Assembly (NCBI RefSeq): GCF_007641255.1
Contig: NZ_CP036259.1
Span: 4,156,501 to 4,220,500, forward strand
Origin: Sporomusa termitida
Lineage (GTDB): Bacteria > Bacillota > Negativicutes > Sporomusales > Sporomusaceae
Length of the DNA stretch: 64,000 nucleotides
Direction of reading: 5' to 3'
A program made the translations under genes and the position numbers. Position 1 is the stretch's first letter; the number at the start of each line of letters is the position of its first letter. The notes under the pieces are model-generated. The model searched no databases. It saw nothing but the letters and a program-made list of their open reading frames with translations, and was not told where the DNA came from. Below are positions 33,805 to 42,197 of the stretch, in pieces.

Positions 33805-35079
33805 TTAAGGCCGCTTGAAACCTTCAGGCCAGTTTTTCAGCAGGTATTGCTCTGCTTCTGCGCACCATAGGCCTTTGTTGCGGCCTGTTATTGCCGCCAG
33901 TGTGGCAAAATGGGGATTGGCGGCCCCCAGTTTGGCAAAATCCTCAATGGCCGTCAGTTCCATATCAATACCGGTATAAATCAGTTTTTTTCCGCCCGGC
34001 AGCTGCGGCAGGGTTAAGGTTGCGCCGGCCGCACTGTCGAGGCCGCCGATGTGGGTGACCATGACAGCCGGATTGATGAGTTTCTTTTCCGTCAGCCGCA
34101 GTGACTCAAGCATATCACTGGTATTGCCGCCGGTCGTGCCCATTACATGGGCGGCATTATAATGAACATTATAATAGTTAAGCAAACCGGCAAAGGCCGG
34201 ATCGGTCGGGCCGGCAAAAAAGTTCAGGCAGCCGTCCCGCCCCAGAATTTGATCAGCCTGCTCTACCACTGCCTTTACCGGTGCATACACATGCACATCA
34301 TCAAACCCGGTACCGCCGGTAAGTTCCCGCAAATAGGCAGCCCCATCGCGGATCGCCGTAGTGTTGACAAAAATAAGCTCAATGCCGGCTTGCTTAACCT
34401 CAGCCGGCGGAAAGATAGCCTTGGCCCGCGCTAGTTTAGCCTCGTCAACATCAGTAACCACAATCATTGCCGGCCGCCGGTCGCTATGCAGGGCATAATC
34501 AATGGCTCCCAGCCCCATCGGCCCGGCACCGGCCAGAATAGCCAGTTTGCCGCCGGCAGCGATGCCCATCCGGTGTTCATAAGACCCCATATCAGTATGA
34601 TAACTGGCATGGAAGGAACCAATAATGCAGGACATAGGCTCGGCCAGCGAGGCATCATAATAGGCCTCCCCCTCGTATTTTAACAAACACCCCAGTTCCA
34701 TGACCTCCTGCGGTAAGATGGCATAGGTGGCCGCGCCCCCGCAATAGCGGTAAGAGTACCCTGGCGAATCCATACGGCCCTGATAGTTTAGGGCCGGCTG
34801 CAGGGCAAACTTCTCCCCCGGCGTAAACCGGGACTGCCATTTGGCCCCCACTGCCACAATATTGCCGGCCATTTCATGGCCGATAATAACCGGATGTTCA
34901 GCAACGTCCCGGGGCACGCGTTTGTGCTCAGGCCCGAGCACGGCCGCCTTATAACTGGACATGCAGATGCTGTCGGATATAATCTGAACCAAAATTTCAT
35001 CCGCTTTTAGTGCCGGCAGCGCGAAGGTTTCCAGACGCAAATCCTTTTTCCCGTATAGTCTTACTGCCCGTGTTTGCAT
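33805..35079 (-). CDS. Zinc-dependent polyol/ketose-phosphate dehydrogenase, SorE-like
   Basis: A 424-residue medium-chain dehydrogenase. Zinc ligands are likely in SICMSSYK and PVIIGHEMAG; the NAD-binding site is LAGAGPMGLGAIDYA. The opening (TRAVRLYGKKDLRLE) and length resemble L-sorbose-1-phosphate reductase (SorE). ATG 35079 has AGAGGTGG upstream. In a PTS operon it would interconvert a sugar- or polyol-phosphate and a ketose phosphate. The exact sugar is not determined. Confidence 0.78.
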   Translation of the reverse strand: MQTRAVRLYGKKDLRLETFALPALKADEILVQIISDSICMSSYKAAVLGPEHKRVPRDVAEHPVIIGHEMAGNIVAVGAKWQSRFTPGEKFALQPALNYQGRMDSPGYSYRYCGGAATYAILPQEVMELGCLLKYEGEAYYDASLAEPMSCIIGSFHASYHTDMGSYEHRMGIAAGGKLAILAGAGPMGLGAIDYALHSDRRPAMIVVTDVDEAKLARAKAIFPPAEVKQAGIELIFVNTTAIRDGAAYLRELTGGTGFDDVHVYAPVKAVVEQADQILGRDGCLNFFAGPTDPAFAGLLNYYNVHYNAAHVMGTTGGNTSDMLESLRLTEKKLINPAVMVTHIGGLDSAAGATLTLPQLPGGKKLIYTGIDMELTAIEDFAKLGAANPHFATLAAITGRNKGLWCAEAEQYLLKNWPEGFKRP

Positions 35080-35099
35080 TCTTACCACCTCTTAAGCCC

Positions 35100-36809
35100 C
35101 TATTTGGTATAGCCTGTCAACAGGTCGGTTACTTCCGCCGCTGTTGCACAGGCAAGAATTTTTTCAACAAAACCTTCGCCGGCAATTTTGTCCTGGTCAA
35201 GCCCGGCCAAGGCCTGACGCATTTCCGGCAATAATCCCGGCGACATACTCAATTCATCAATCCCCAGCCCGGCAAAGAAAGGCGCCAATACAGGATCGCC
35301 GCCGGCCTCGCCGCAGATGCCGGTCCAGATACCGGCGGCCCGGCCGGCCCGGACCACCTGGGCAATCATGCCCAGCACCGCCGGATGGTAGGCCTGATAT
35401 AAATGGGCAACAGCACTATTCTCCCGGTCAACAGCTACTGCATACTGAATCAGGTCGTTGGTGCCAATGCTAAAGAAATCCACCTCTGACGCCAGCTTGG
35501 CGGCCAGCCAGACCGCGGCGGGAACCTCAATCATCATTCCCACCTGCAGAGAGCCAACCGGATAGCCCTGACTGACAACAGCCTCGCGCGCGGTTTCCAG
35601 ATACTGTTTGGCCTGCCGCAGCTCCTCCAGGGTTGCTATCATCGGGAACATCACGGCAGCCGGCCCGGCCGCCGAAGCCCGCCAGATAGCCCGCAGCTGG
35701 GCGGCAAAAAGTTCCGGCCTGTTGAAACACAACCGCAGGGCGCGAACCCCCAGAAAAGGATTTTTTTCTGCAGGCAGCGCCAGCGCCGGCGCCCTTTTAT
35801 CGCCGCCAATATCAAGTGTCCTGATCACAGTCAGCTGGGGGGCGCAGGCGCTGATTACCCCGGTATAAGCCGCAGCCTGCTCTGCTTCCGTAGGCAAAGC
35901 GGTCCCCATAAATAAAAACTCGGTGCGGTACAGGCCCACCCCCTGTGCCTGGAAACGCCGGACCAAAGCAAGGTCAGACGGGTTGCCAATATTGGCAGCC
36001 AGCGTTATGGCGGTATAAGCCGGGGCTGGTTCTGCCGGCGTTGATTCAGCAGGTTTTCCCGCTGCTCCCGGCAGCGCGGCCAGGTCGGCCAGCGCCAGCG
36101 CACCGATCCACCCCTGCTCACCGTCAAGCTCCACTGCCTCAACCCCGGTCAGTTCTTCCCAGCCGGCCGTTACGCCGACCACCGCCGGAATTCCGTAGGT
36201 GCGGGCCAGAATCGCCGCATGGGACGTTTTGCCGCCATTGCGGACAATAAAGGCAGCCACCCGGTCTTTAGGCAGCGTAATAGTTTGGGCCGGTGTTAAC
36301 TCCTCAGCCATAACTACCCAGCTGCCGGCCGGGGGAAACCGGCTGGCACCGGTACCCTGGCCGTGCAAATGCTGCAGCAGCTGCTGCGAGACATCCTGAA
36401 TATCAACAGCCCGCTCCCGGAAATAGGCGTCTTCCAAGGCCGCCAGCAGTGTCACCGCTTCGGTCGTTACCTGCTGTACCGCCTGCTCGGCCGGCAGGCC
36501 TTTATCCTGAATCCGCAGTGCCATTTCACCGGTGAAGGCCGGATCACTCAATAACAGCCGGTGAGCGGCAAAAATCTGGGCCAGCTCTTCCCCCTGCTCG
36601 CGTCTGACCTGGTCTTCCAGCTGCAGAAGCGCCCCGTTTGTCATCACCATGGCCTGTTGCAGCCGGGCCAGCTGACTGGGGCTGTCGATAAGGCCGGGAT
36701 CAGCAGCCGCCGTTTCGGCAGTTGCCCCGGCCGCTGGCCCGAGCAGCCAGATCCGGCCGGCGGCCAGACCGGCTGAGGCGCCAATTCCCTGCCAGCTTTT
36801 TTTATTCAT
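35100..36809 (-). CDS. ptsI: PTS enzyme I
   Basis: A 569-residue phosphoenolpyruvate-protein phosphotransferase. The phospho-histidine is in GGKTSHAAILART; the PEP-binding C-terminal domain has GTNDLIQYAVAVDRE and the catalytic Cys region GICGEAGGDP. It takes phosphate from PEP to HPr. The gene overlaps the HPr gene by 8 bp and precedes the dehydrogenase by 20 bp. Carrying its own EI and HPr inside a sugar operon is uncommon; the housekeeping copies may be elsewhere or these may be the only ones. Confidence 0.95.
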   Translation of the reverse strand: MNKKSWQGIGASAGLAAGRIWLLGPAAGATAETAAADPGLIDSPSQLARLQQAMVMTNGALLQLEDQVRREQGEELAQIFAAHRLLLSDPAFTGEMALRIQDKGLPAEQAVQQVTTEAVTLLAALEDAYFRERAVDIQDVSQQLLQHLHGQGTGASRFPPAGSWVVMAEELTPAQTITLPKDRVAAFIVRNGGKTSHAAILARTYGIPAVVGVTAGWEELTGVEAVELDGEQGWIGALALADLAALPGAAGKPAESTPAEPAPAYTAITLAANIGNPSDLALVRRFQAQGVGLYRTEFLFMGTALPTEAEQAAAYTGVISACAPQLTVIRTLDIGGDKRAPALALPAEKNPFLGVRALRLCFNRPELFAAQLRAIWRASAAGPAAVMFPMIATLEELRQAKQYLETAREAVVSQGYPVGSLQVGMMIEVPAAVWLAAKLASEVDFFSIGTNDLIQYAVAVDRENSAVAHLYQAYHPAVLGMIAQVVRAGRAAGIWTGICGEAGGDPVLAPFFAGLGIDELSMSPGLLPEMRQALAGLDQDKIAGEGFVEKILACATAAEVTDLLTGYTK

Positions 36810-37086
36810 GCCCTGCCTGCTCTCCCGCTGCCGCCAACTCAGCGATCAGCTTCATCAGTTCATTGTCGGCGGCCGTTTCATCAGGTCCGTCCAGCGTCAC
36901 CTGGACACTGCTGCCTGCTGTCAACCCGAGCGAGAGGACCGCCAGCAGGCTTTTGCCGTCTACTTCCCGGTTGTCTTTTTTAAGCCTGATACTGCTTTGA
37001 TACCGGCCGGCAGTCTGAACCCACAGGGCAGCAGGCCGTGCATGCAACCCGCTTTTATTATTAATTACGAATTCATGGACAATCAT
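36802..37086 (-). CDS. ptsH: HPr phosphocarrier protein
   Basis: A 94-residue HPr. With ATG 37086 as start, His15 falls in GLHARPAA and Ser46 in GKSLLAVLSLG, exactly the canonical phosphorylation sites; Ser46 allows control by HPr kinase as in Firmicutes. An upstream GTG (37095) would shift the numbering. The C-terminus is a few residues longer than usual. AGGTGGAG serves as ribosome site. Confidence 0.93.
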   Translation of the reverse strand: MIVHEFVINNKSGLHARPAALWVQTAGRYQSSIRLKKDNREVDGKSLLAVLSLGLTAGSSVQVTLDGPDETAADNELMKLIAELAAAGEQAGHE

Positions 37087-37106
37087 TTTCTCCACCTGCC
37101 TTGTAA

Positions 37107-37341
37107 TTAGTAGTCCACCACGCCTAAATCTACAGTGTTCTTGGCGCGATATTTCCCGTCCAGCTTCGTTGTCGTCACCTTACATATGTCCGATATGCGC
37201 GGCCCGTGCAAGTAACAAGAGATCCATCACCTACCGGCTTCATTAAAGCAGATCTTACTGAATCAGTTAGCGTCTCCGCCTTGCTGGGCGAAAAATCTCG
37301 CGGCAATTCAGCCTATAGCTTTAGACATGGCGGACTACTAG
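37107..37341. repeat. Inverted-repeat (MITE-like) element, copy 2
   Basis: The ends are TTAGTAGTCCACC (37107) and, on the other strand, CTAGTAGTCCGCC (ending 37341); the similarity continues inward for about 60 bp (GCGCGATATTTCCCGTCCAGC against GCGAGATTTTTCGCCCAGC, with gaps). Its left half, read on the minus strand, carries ATATGTAAGGTGACGACAAC, matching the 817-836 part of copy 1. It abuts the stop codon of the PfkB gene and lies just before HPr. No gene inside. Confidence 0.7.
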
Positions 37342-37343
37342 GC

Positions 37344-38303
37344 TTATTTAAAAACCACTGCTTCCCGGCTGACCTGAACCCGGGACAGTAATTTCTCCAC
37401 TTCCTGGACCGGACCGGCCTGGGTACCGGGCTGAACGACCGAGGCCGTGGCCGCCGCCGTTCCCAGGCGGGCGCAATCGGCTAACGGCAAGCCCTGGATC
37501 TTGCCGACAACAAAACCGGCAGCCATAGCATCGCCGGCCCCGACGGTACTGTTAGCGACAACAGCCGGCGGTGTAACCTGCAGCATTTCTGTTTTGTCGG
37601 CCACAATGGCGCCGCGGGCCCCGATAGTCACAATGACTTCCTGGATTCCCCCGGCCAGCAAGTCGGCAACCGCGCTTTTAACCTCAGCTTCCGTTGCCAG
37701 CGTCCGGCCGACCAGTTGTCCCAGTTCTTCCAGATTGGGCTTAATGGCATGGGGAACGGCCTTAATCCCCTCACGCAAAGCCGGGCCGCTGCTGTCGAGG
37801 AGTACCCTGGCCCCCTGCTGCCGCAGCAGTCCGGTCAACCGGCCATACATGTCGGGCGGCGCGCCCTGCGGCAGACTGCCGGCAATAACGAACCATTGGT
37901 ACTCTCCGGCCAGGTTCCGGATGACCGCTTCCAGCTCTTCCCGGTCCCGGCCGCCGCAGCTTAAACCGGGGAAATTAATTTCAGTTACCCGGCCGCTGTG
38001 GTCGTCAACAATCTTGATGTTGACCCTGGCGGCGCCGGCAACCTCCACAAAGCAGTCAGTAATCACCTGCTGCTGAAAGTACTCATGGAATCTCTTGCTA
38101 TTATCCTGTCCGAGAAAGCCGGTGACACAAGCCGGGTGGCCCAGGGCCCTGACTACCTTGGCAACATTTATGCCTTTGCCGCCGGGATCAATACGGTGCT
38201 CTTGGACACGATTGACCTCTCCCTCCTGAAAATTGGGTATATATACGGTTTGGTCAAGGGCCGGGTTCAGAGTAATTGTCACGATTTGCGGCTGTCTGTT
38301 CAT
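37344..38303 (-). CDS. 1-phosphofructokinase family kinase (PfkB/FruK/LacC)
   Basis: A 319-residue PfkB-type sugar kinase. ITLNPALDQTVYIPNF, GGKGINVAKVVRALG and the C-terminal signature NSTVGAGDAMAAGF with the catalytic Asp are complete. It would phosphorylate a ketohexose-1- or 6-phosphate to the bisphosphate. Located after the DeoR gene (18 bp) and before the inverted-repeat element. Fructose-1-phosphate or tagatose-6-phosphate are the most common substrates of this subgroup. Confidence 0.92.
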   Translation of the reverse strand: MNRQPQIVTITLNPALDQTVYIPNFQEGEVNRVQEHRIDPGGKGINVAKVVRALGHPACVTGFLGQDNSKRFHEYFQQQVITDCFVEVAGAARVNIKIVDDHSGRVTEINFPGLSCGGRDREELEAVIRNLAGEYQWFVIAGSLPQGAPPDMYGRLTGLLRQQGARVLLDSSGPALREGIKAVPHAIKPNLEELGQLVGRTLATEAEVKSAVADLLAGGIQEVIVTIGARGAIVADKTEMLQVTPPAVVANSTVGAGDAMAAGFVVGKIQGLPLADCARLGTAAATASVVQPGTQAGPVQEVEKLLSRVQVSREAVVFK

Positions 38304-38321
38304 AGCCGGTCACCTCTCCTG

Positions 38322-39083
38322 CTAGCATATTGTCGGGATCAAGACATTGGTCAACGCTGCCAGTTGTTGCCTGTCGGTGTCTGTAAGGCCGGTGTCAGTA
38401 ATTAATAACTCAATATCCTCAAGACCGCAAACCCGGGACAGGCTGCGCCGGCCGATTTTGGAATTGTCGGCAACCAGAATTTTTTGTTTGCCGGCGTGGA
38501 GCATATAGCGTTTGGTCTCGGCTTCCGTCAGGTTGGGCGTAGTAATCCCAAATTCAGGATCAATACCATTGATGGCCAGAAATACTTTATCAAAATACAT
38601 CTTGCGCAACGCATCATTGGTCAGATACCCTACTAAAGCCCGCGTGTTTTTCCGCAGCGTCCCGCCCAGCAATACAGTCTCAACAGCCGCATCATCACTA
38701 AACACCTGGGCAATATCCATACTATTGGTGGCGACAGTAATTCTTTTAGTACGTAATAAGCGCGCAATTTCCAGGGTGGTTGTGCCTGAATCAAGCAGGA
38801 CCGTCTCGCCATCATTGACCAGCCCGGCAGCCAGGGTGGCAATCTGTTGTTTTTCGGCGAGAAAGCGAACTTCCTTTTCCTGAAAACTCATTTCAAAACC
38901 GGTTTGTACTGAAATGGCTCCCCCGTGGGTCCGCTGGATGAGGCCGTTGTCCTCCAGTTCCTGCAGATCACGGCGCACGGTAGACTCGGAAACGCCGAAA
39001 CGCTGGCTTAAGCTGCTTACCGTTACCGGGTTGCCTATTCTGATAAGTTGTAAAATCTCCGTTTTTCGTTCTTCGGCAAACAT
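38322..39083 (-). CDS. DeoR-family regulator of the PTS operon
   Basis: A 253-residue DeoR/FruR-type repressor: helix-turn-helix at residues 20-45 (SSLSQRFGVSESTVRRDLQEL) and a sugar-phosphate-binding domain with DGETVLLDSGTTTLEIARLL. Start ATG 39083 has GGAGG upstream; the frame extends 14 codons further without a ribosome site. It probably binds the three 10 bp repeats at 41209-41238 and senses a phosphorylated sugar. Confidence 0.93.
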   Translation of the reverse strand: MFAEERKTEILQLIRIGNPVTVSSLSQRFGVSESTVRRDLQELEDNGLIQRTHGGAISVQTGFEMSFQEKEVRFLAEKQQIATLAAGLVNDGETVLLDSGTTTLEIARLLRTKRITVATNSMDIAQVFSDDAAVETVLLGGTLRKNTRALVGYLTNDALRKMYFDKVFLAINGIDPEFGITTPNLTEAETKRYMLHAGKQKILVADNSKIGRRSLSRVCGLEDIELLITDTGLTDTDRQQLAALTNVLIPTIC

Positions 39084-39186
39084 AAATTCCTCCAGTCCCA
39101 CTCTAAAGCATTTACAAGCAGCCATAATCCGCTAAAGTTCTTTGGCCAAGCGCCGGCGGGGTGTTGCAGCAGCTAACGGCGCCGAT

Positions 39187-39618
39187 TTATGTGATATTTT
39201 CTTCAAGGTAGGTGAATAACTCCTCTTCACTGCCCGCGGCCATAAGCTGCTCTTTTTGGCCGGCATCCATCAGCAGGCCGGCCAGCCCGCCCAGCAGGGC
39301 AACATGCTCGTCATTATTGCCGGCAATGCCGAAGGCCAGATATACTTTTTTGCCGTCAATCCATTCAATCCCCCCGGGAATCTTAACGATGGCAATGGCG
39401 GTTTTATTTACCAGGCTGCGGCTCTCCTCGGTACCATGGGGTATCGCGACCCCCTCCGTAATATAAGTGCCGGTATCCTGCTCACGTTTATGCATAGCTG
39501 TTATATAGTCAGGCTGCACAGCCCCGGCCGCTACCAGCTGACGGCCTAAAAACTCGACAATCTCGTCCCTGCTGCGCAGGTCAGACTTTATAAAAACCAG
39601 GTTACGGTCAAAACGCAT
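39187..39618 (-). CDS. PTS EIIA component, mannitol/fructose type
   Basis: A 143-residue EIIA with phospho-His61 in GVAIPHGTEESR. It accepts phosphate from HPr and passes it to the IIB domain of the permease encoded 70 bp upstream. In many mannitol systems EIIA is fused or separate; here it is separate. Confidence 0.94.
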   Translation of the reverse strand: MRFDRNLVFIKSDLRSRDEIVEFLGRQLVAAGAVQPDYITAMHKREQDTGTYITEGVAIPHGTEESRSLVNKTAIAIVKIPGGIEWIDGKKVYLAFGIAGNNDEHVALLGGLAGLLMDAGQKEQLMAAGSEEELFTYLEENIT

Positions 39619-39688
39619 GTTTTTCGCTCTCCTTAGCTATCGGTATCGGCAGAATAAACCCAGACAAGTTATACGCACAGGCAAAGTC

Positions 39689-41101
39689 TCAGCACTGCTT
39701 GATGACTTCGTCATAAACCGGGGTATTAATAAAGTCCTGCACCCCGTACACCCGGGTTCCCGGAGCTGCCACTTTTCTGGCACTTTCGACCAAACCCGCC
39801 GCCGTCAGCACAATGTCCGCGTCCTGGGGGATTTGATTAACCGGGCTGTGGACAACCTCAATTTCCTTTTTTCCGGCCTGGGCAAGTTTTTTCTTCAGCA
39901 CGGAAACAGCCATGACCGACGACCCCATTCCCGCCTCACAGGCGAACACAATCTTTTTCACCAGACCGGCCTCTTTAGTTGCCAGTGTCTGGCTGTTCGC
40001 CGACTGCTGGACTTGCTCCCCTGCCTTCGCCGGTTTCATCGCTTGCACCAGCTGCCGGGCGCTAATCAGATCCGCGCCGCCCTGTTCGTCAACATTGCCG
40101 CTATAGGCCCGGACAAAGATGCTGGAGACCAGGAAAGAGACAACCGTACCTACAATAATACCCGCCAGCACCCCGATCAGGCCCCCTTTTGGCGTCATCG
40201 CCAGCAGGGCAAAGATGCTGCCCGGTGAGGGAGTGGCAACCAGACCGGCATTAAACAGCAGGAAGGTTAAATCCGCTGCCATGCCACCGGCAATAACCCC
40301 AATAATACACAGAGGATTCATCAATACATAAGGGAAATAGATTTCATGAATACCGCCAAAAAAATGAATGATGATAGCACCTGGTGCGGACTGTTTTCCC
40401 AGGCCTTTCCCAAATACCCAGTACGCCAGCAGCAAGCCCAGGCCGGGGCCGGGATTTGTTTCCAGCAGGAAAAAGATAGACTGCCCGAATTCCTTGACCT
40501 CGGCAATGCCGATGGGGGAAAATACGCCGTGATTAATCGCATTGTTCAAAAACAGCACCTTGCCCGGCTCAATCAGCAGGGCTAACAGCGGCAGCAGTTT
40601 GGCTTCAGCAATAACCTTCGCGGCACTGCCAAGCAGGGTGGCAATGCCTGCAACCACCGGCCCGATAATGTTGTAGGCCAGGATCACCAGGATCATTCCC
40701 AGAATCCCGGCTGAGAAATTATTAACCAGCATTTCAAACCCGGTGGGAATTTTGTGCTCAATCATCGCATCGCATTTTTTTATAACCCAGCCGCCAAAGG
40801 GCCCCATAACCATAGCCCCCAAAAACATCGGAATGTCGCTGCCAACAATAACGCCCATCGTGGCGGTAGCACCAATGACTCCGCCCCGCAGGCCGTAAAC
40901 CAGGCGGCCGCCGGCAAAACCAATCAGGATGGGTAACAGGTATTGAATCATCGGCCCGACAAGTTTGGCCAGGTTCTCATCAGGAACCCACCCGGTGGGG
41001 ATAAAGAATGCTGTAATTAACCCCCAGCAAATGATTGCCGCAATATTGGGTATAACCATGCCTGCCAGAAAACCACCAAATTTTTGCAGACTTTCTCTCA
41101 T
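39689..41101 (-). CDS. PTS EIICB component, mannitol type
   Basis: A 470-residue permease: an N-terminal IIC domain of about 8 membrane segments with the substrate-site GGIHEIYFPYVLMNP motif of MtlA-type permeases, and a C-terminal IIB domain with phospho-Cys388 in IVFACEAGMGSS. It imports a hexitol or related sugar and phosphorylates it. Because no mannitol-1-phosphate dehydrogenase (MtlD) follows, the substrate may not be mannitol. First gene of the operon; ATG 41101 after GGAGGGAG. Confidence 0.93.
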   Translation of the reverse strand: MRESLQKFGGFLAGMVIPNIAAIICWGLITAFFIPTGWVPDENLAKLVGPMIQYLLPILIGFAGGRLVYGLRGGVIGATATMGVIVGSDIPMFLGAMVMGPFGGWVIKKCDAMIEHKIPTGFEMLVNNFSAGILGMILVILAYNIIGPVVAGIATLLGSAAKVIAEAKLLPLLALLIEPGKVLFLNNAINHGVFSPIGIAEVKEFGQSIFFLLETNPGPGLGLLLAYWVFGKGLGKQSAPGAIIIHFFGGIHEIYFPYVLMNPLCIIGVIAGGMAADLTFLLFNAGLVATPSPGSIFALLAMTPKGGLIGVLAGIIVGTVVSFLVSSIFVRAYSGNVDEQGGADLISARQLVQAMKPAKAGEQVQQSANSQTLATKEAGLVKKIVFACEAGMGSSVMAVSVLKKKLAQAGKKEIEVVHSPVNQIPQDADIVLTAAGLVESARKVAAPGTRVYGVQDFINTPVYDEVIKQC

Positions 41102-41208
41102 TTTTCTCCCTCCTCAATATCTGATCTCAGGTAAGTCCGGTTATCAATCTTCCCCCTCACCTCGCTTTTGTAATCAAATTTGATCGATTTCTAAGTATAT
41201 TGTGATGT

Positions 41209-41238
41209 TTTATGATCATTTATTATCGTTTATGCTCA
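41209..41238. promoter_or_regulatory. Tandem 10 bp DeoR-type operator
   Basis: Three head-to-tail 10 bp units, TTTATGATCA, TTTATTATCG and TTTATGCTCA, in phase with one helical turn, about 110 bp upstream of the EIICB start. A weaker fourth unit (TTATAATCTT) follows. DeoR-type repressors are known to bind such phased direct repeats. Confidence 0.65.
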
Positions 41239-41297
41239 TTATAATCTTGCATTTAATCATTGTCAATACATTTAGAAAATACAGATATTTGTGCAAT

Positions 41298-41333
41298 AAA
41301 AAACAATCTGCCACCGGTGGCAGATTGTTTTTT
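41298..41333 (-). terminator. Intrinsic terminator after the nudC-like gene
   Basis: AAAAAACAATCTGCCACC pairs perfectly with GGTGGCAGATTGTTTTTT. It lies 25 bp past the stop codon of the minus-strand NADH pyrophosphatase and separates it from the PTS operon promoter; it can act in both directions. Confidence 0.9.
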
Positions 41334-41357
41334 ATTGACTGAAGGACCTGTTAGTCA

Positions 41358-42197
41358 TCACTTTTTGTTTTGCAGCACCGCTTCTATCAATTTGCCGGCA
41401 ATTGTATAATTACCGGGACAAGGCGGCAGGTTTTCGCTGCCAAACCAGGCTGCGGCATCGATTTCTTCACCATCGACCTGGATTTTCCCGCTTTCATATT
41501 CGGCCGTAAAACCAACCATCAGGGAATCGGGAAAAGGCCAGGGCTGACTGCCAAAGTATTTGATATTCCGGACCTTGAGGCCGACCTCCTCCATAACTTC
41601 CCTGGCCACACACTCCTCAAAGGTCTCGCCCGGTTCCACAAAGCCGGCAATAACACTGTACCAGTTACGCCTGAAGTTTCTATTATGAGCGAGCAACACC
41701 CTGCCACCGCGGGTAACGGCAACGATAACGGCCGGTGAAATACGGGGGTAATATACAGTTTCACAGCCCGGGCACAGCCTCGCCAGCTCACCGGGCTTCA
41801 GTTTTGTCGGCCGGCCGCATTGGCCGCAAAACCGGCTTAGCCGGTGCCAGTTTATGATTTGAAACGCCCGGCCGGCCAGCAGGAACAGATCTTCTTCCAC
41901 CTGCTCCAGTAAGGCCCGCAACTCTTTAAAGACTAAGCCGGGCGGAAGAACGGCCGTGTCATTGATCTCCATGCAATAACAGGGCCGCCCCTTCAGTTCA
42001 CCCAAATACTGCCTGCCGCTTAACTGCGGCCCTATTTGTTTAACCTCCTCACCGGTCGGAATAACCGGCTGCTCTAAACCGTCCCGCAGCAGGATTTGAG
42101 ACGCTTTAAAAATAAACAGCCAGGCCGGTCCGGTCGCTGCCCCGGCCGGAGCAACAACAGCCGGTCGATAGTTTTTATATAAGCCCTGCTCAGCCAT
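41358..42197 (-). CDS. nudC: NADH pyrophosphatase (NudC-type Nudix hydrolase)
   Basis: A 279-residue NAD(H) or capped-RNA pyrophosphatase. A four-Cys zinc ribbon (FCGQCGRPTKL...LCPGCETVYYP) precedes the Nudix box GFVEPGETFEECVA-REVMEEVGL and the NADH-specific SQPWPFPDS. ATG 42197 overlaps the upstream amidohydrolase stop by 8 bp with AGGGG before it; ATG 42215 is an alternative. It trims NADH to NMNH and AMP and may remove NAD caps from RNA. Confidence 0.93.
   Translation of the reverse strand: MAEQGLYKNYRPAVVAPAGAATGPAWLFIFKASQILLRDGLEQPVIPTGEEVKQIGPQLSGRQYLGELKGRPCYCMEINDTAVLPPGLVFKELRALLEQVEEDLFLLAGRAFQIINWHRLSRFCGQCGRPTKLKPGELARLCPGCETVYYPRISPAVIVAVTRGGRVLLAHNRNFRRNWYSVIAGFVEPGETFEECVAREVMEEVGLKVRNIKYFGSQPWPFPDSLMVGFTAEYESGKIQVDGEEIDAAAWFGSENLPPCPGNYTIAGKLIEAVLQNKK

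Noticed and set aside
39689-41101. Naming the permease mtlA
   Set aside because: Sequence fits the mannitol family, but mtlD is absent and a SorE-like dehydrogenase and PfkB kinase are present, so the substrate is uncertain.
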